Below, piece by piece: positions 33,288 to 33,719 of a DNA stretch of 33,719 nucleotides; position 1 is the stretch's first letter; every line of letters begins with the position of its first letter. Origin of the DNA: CAZTAR01 sp043813895 (GTDB lineage: Bacteria > Planctomycetota > Phycisphaerae > UBA1845 > UTPLA1); assembly GCA_043813895.1 (NCBI GenBank), contig JBDRKQ010000148.1, forward strand, positions 1 through 33,719, given 5' to 3'. The notes below the pieces were generated by a model that made no database searches, was not told the origin of the DNA, and saw only the letters and a program-made list of their open reading frames with translations. A program made the translations under genes and the position numbers.

Positions 33288-33719
33288 ATGAGCCGTGATT
33301 CGGAAACCGGGGCTGCTTCAACGCGGAAGACTAGACGTGGCCGTGTGCTCGTAACCGGCGCCAGCGGCTTCGTCGGCCGAGAGGTCACAGCTAAGTTGGT
33401 CAAGCGGGGGTACAAGCCTGTGTGCCTGGTGCGCGACCGCGAGCGGTTCCTCTCCAGGGCACAAGGGCTGTCACCCGCGCAGATCGAAGCCGTCCAAGGC
33501 GACCTGTTCGACAAGTCGGCTCTCGCCGAGGCGGCCGAGGGCGTGGACGCAGCGATTCATCTCGTGGGCATCATCGCCGAGCGGCGGCTTGCCGGCCAGA
33601 CGTTCGAGCGCGTCCACGTCGAGGGAACGCGGCGCGTCATTGAGGCGTGCAGTGCGGCCGGCGTGCGACGCTTTCTGCACATGTCGGCCCTGGGCACGCG
33701 CGAGGGCGCGGTCAGTCGC
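33288..33719 (+). CDS. NAD(P)-binding nucleoside-sugar epimerase / NDUFA9-like reductase (3' partial)
   Basis: 144 codons are open to the window end, starting at ATG 33288 with a purine-rich AGAGAGAAAG just upstream. Seen: a basic N-terminal stretch, the Rossmann motif LVTGASGFVG (about residues 21-30), VQGDLFDKSALAEA, AIHLVGIIAE, and FERVHVEGTRRVIEAC followed by RRFLHMSALG. This is an atypical short-chain dehydrogenase of the complex I NDUFA9-like type, often a quinone- or sugar-linked NAD(P)-binding protein. The visible part lacks the Tyr-Lys pair region, so catalysis cannot be judged. Confidence 0.88.
   Translation, partial: MSRDSETGAASTRKTRRGRVLVTGASGFVGREVTAKLVKRGYKPVCLVRDRERFLSRAQGLSPAQIEAVQGDLFDKSALAEAAEGVDAAIHLVGIIAERRLAGQTFERVHVEGTRRVIEACSAAGVRRFLHMSALGTREGAVSR

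Noticed and set aside
1..33719. CRISPR array, tRNA or rRNA genes
   Set aside because: No regularly spaced direct repeats, cloverleaf or rRNA signature sequences were found by eye on either strand.

Overview
This is about 33.7 kb of GC-rich bacterial DNA, and almost every gene lies on the minus strand. Its content suggests an anaerobic or facultative bacterium, probably of the Planctomycetota (Phycisphaerae-like). The pointers are a cytoplasmic group 3b [NiFe]-hydrogenase beside a one-chain pyruvate:ferredoxin oxidoreductase, a 1164-residue FtsX permease, and many foldback repeats with GGA/TCC loops. That placement is inference; there is no rRNA or other phylogenetic marker here.

Layout. 1-4361 (+): the ATPase (5' cut) and giant permease of a LolCDE/MacB-like transporter. 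4362-4527: short hairpin repeats. 4528-7079 (-): a MotA/ExbB-like membrane protein and L-aspartate oxidase. 7197-8075: a lipoprotein, a possible 51-residue Cys-rich protein and, on the plus strand, a candidate structured RNA with a strong intrinsic terminator. 8258-9738 (-): two overlapping PilZ-domain genes. 10127-11449 (-): HflX. 11693-17725 (-): malic enzyme with a phosphotransacetylase-like tail, then pyruvate:ferredoxin oxidoreductase. 18152-28159 (-): the hydrogenase locus. In transcription order it reads truncated hypF, hypC, hypD, hypE, a lone receiver protein, a MITE-like element, hydrogenase beta, gamma, delta and alpha subunits, the maturation protease, a foldback element, hypA and hypB. 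28498-30052 (-): two methyltransferase genes, one with a rhodanese-like N terminus. 30110-30247: a decayed copy of the 3' end of the P5C dehydrogenase gene. 30248-30870 (-): an MNT/HEPN toxin-antitoxin pair whose HEPN gene has an in-frame TGA. 30891-33131 (-): P5C dehydrogenase and a small membrane protein. 33288-end (+): the start of an NDUFA9-like nucleoside-sugar epimerase/reductase.

Working together. The four hydrogenase subunits, the protease and HypABCDE could build an NADP(H)-linked enzyme that evolves or takes up H2. Malic enzyme (malate to pyruvate plus NAD(P)H) and pyruvate:ferredoxin oxidoreductase (pyruvate to acetyl-CoA plus reduced ferredoxin) sit just downstream, which suggests a fermentative redox module with H2 as electron outlet. 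The weak point is HypF: only its C-terminal Kae1-like half is here, so the carbamoyl-adenylate-forming half must be encoded elsewhere or be lost.

The most unusual features are the half-length HypF; the receiver protein inside the hyp/hydrogenase gene run; dispersed palindromic repeats at the breaks of this run, two of which supply the stop codon of the gene they abut; the TGA-interrupted HEPN gene; and the terminator-ended structured RNA near 8 kb. No CRISPR array, tRNA, rRNA or transposase gene was seen.
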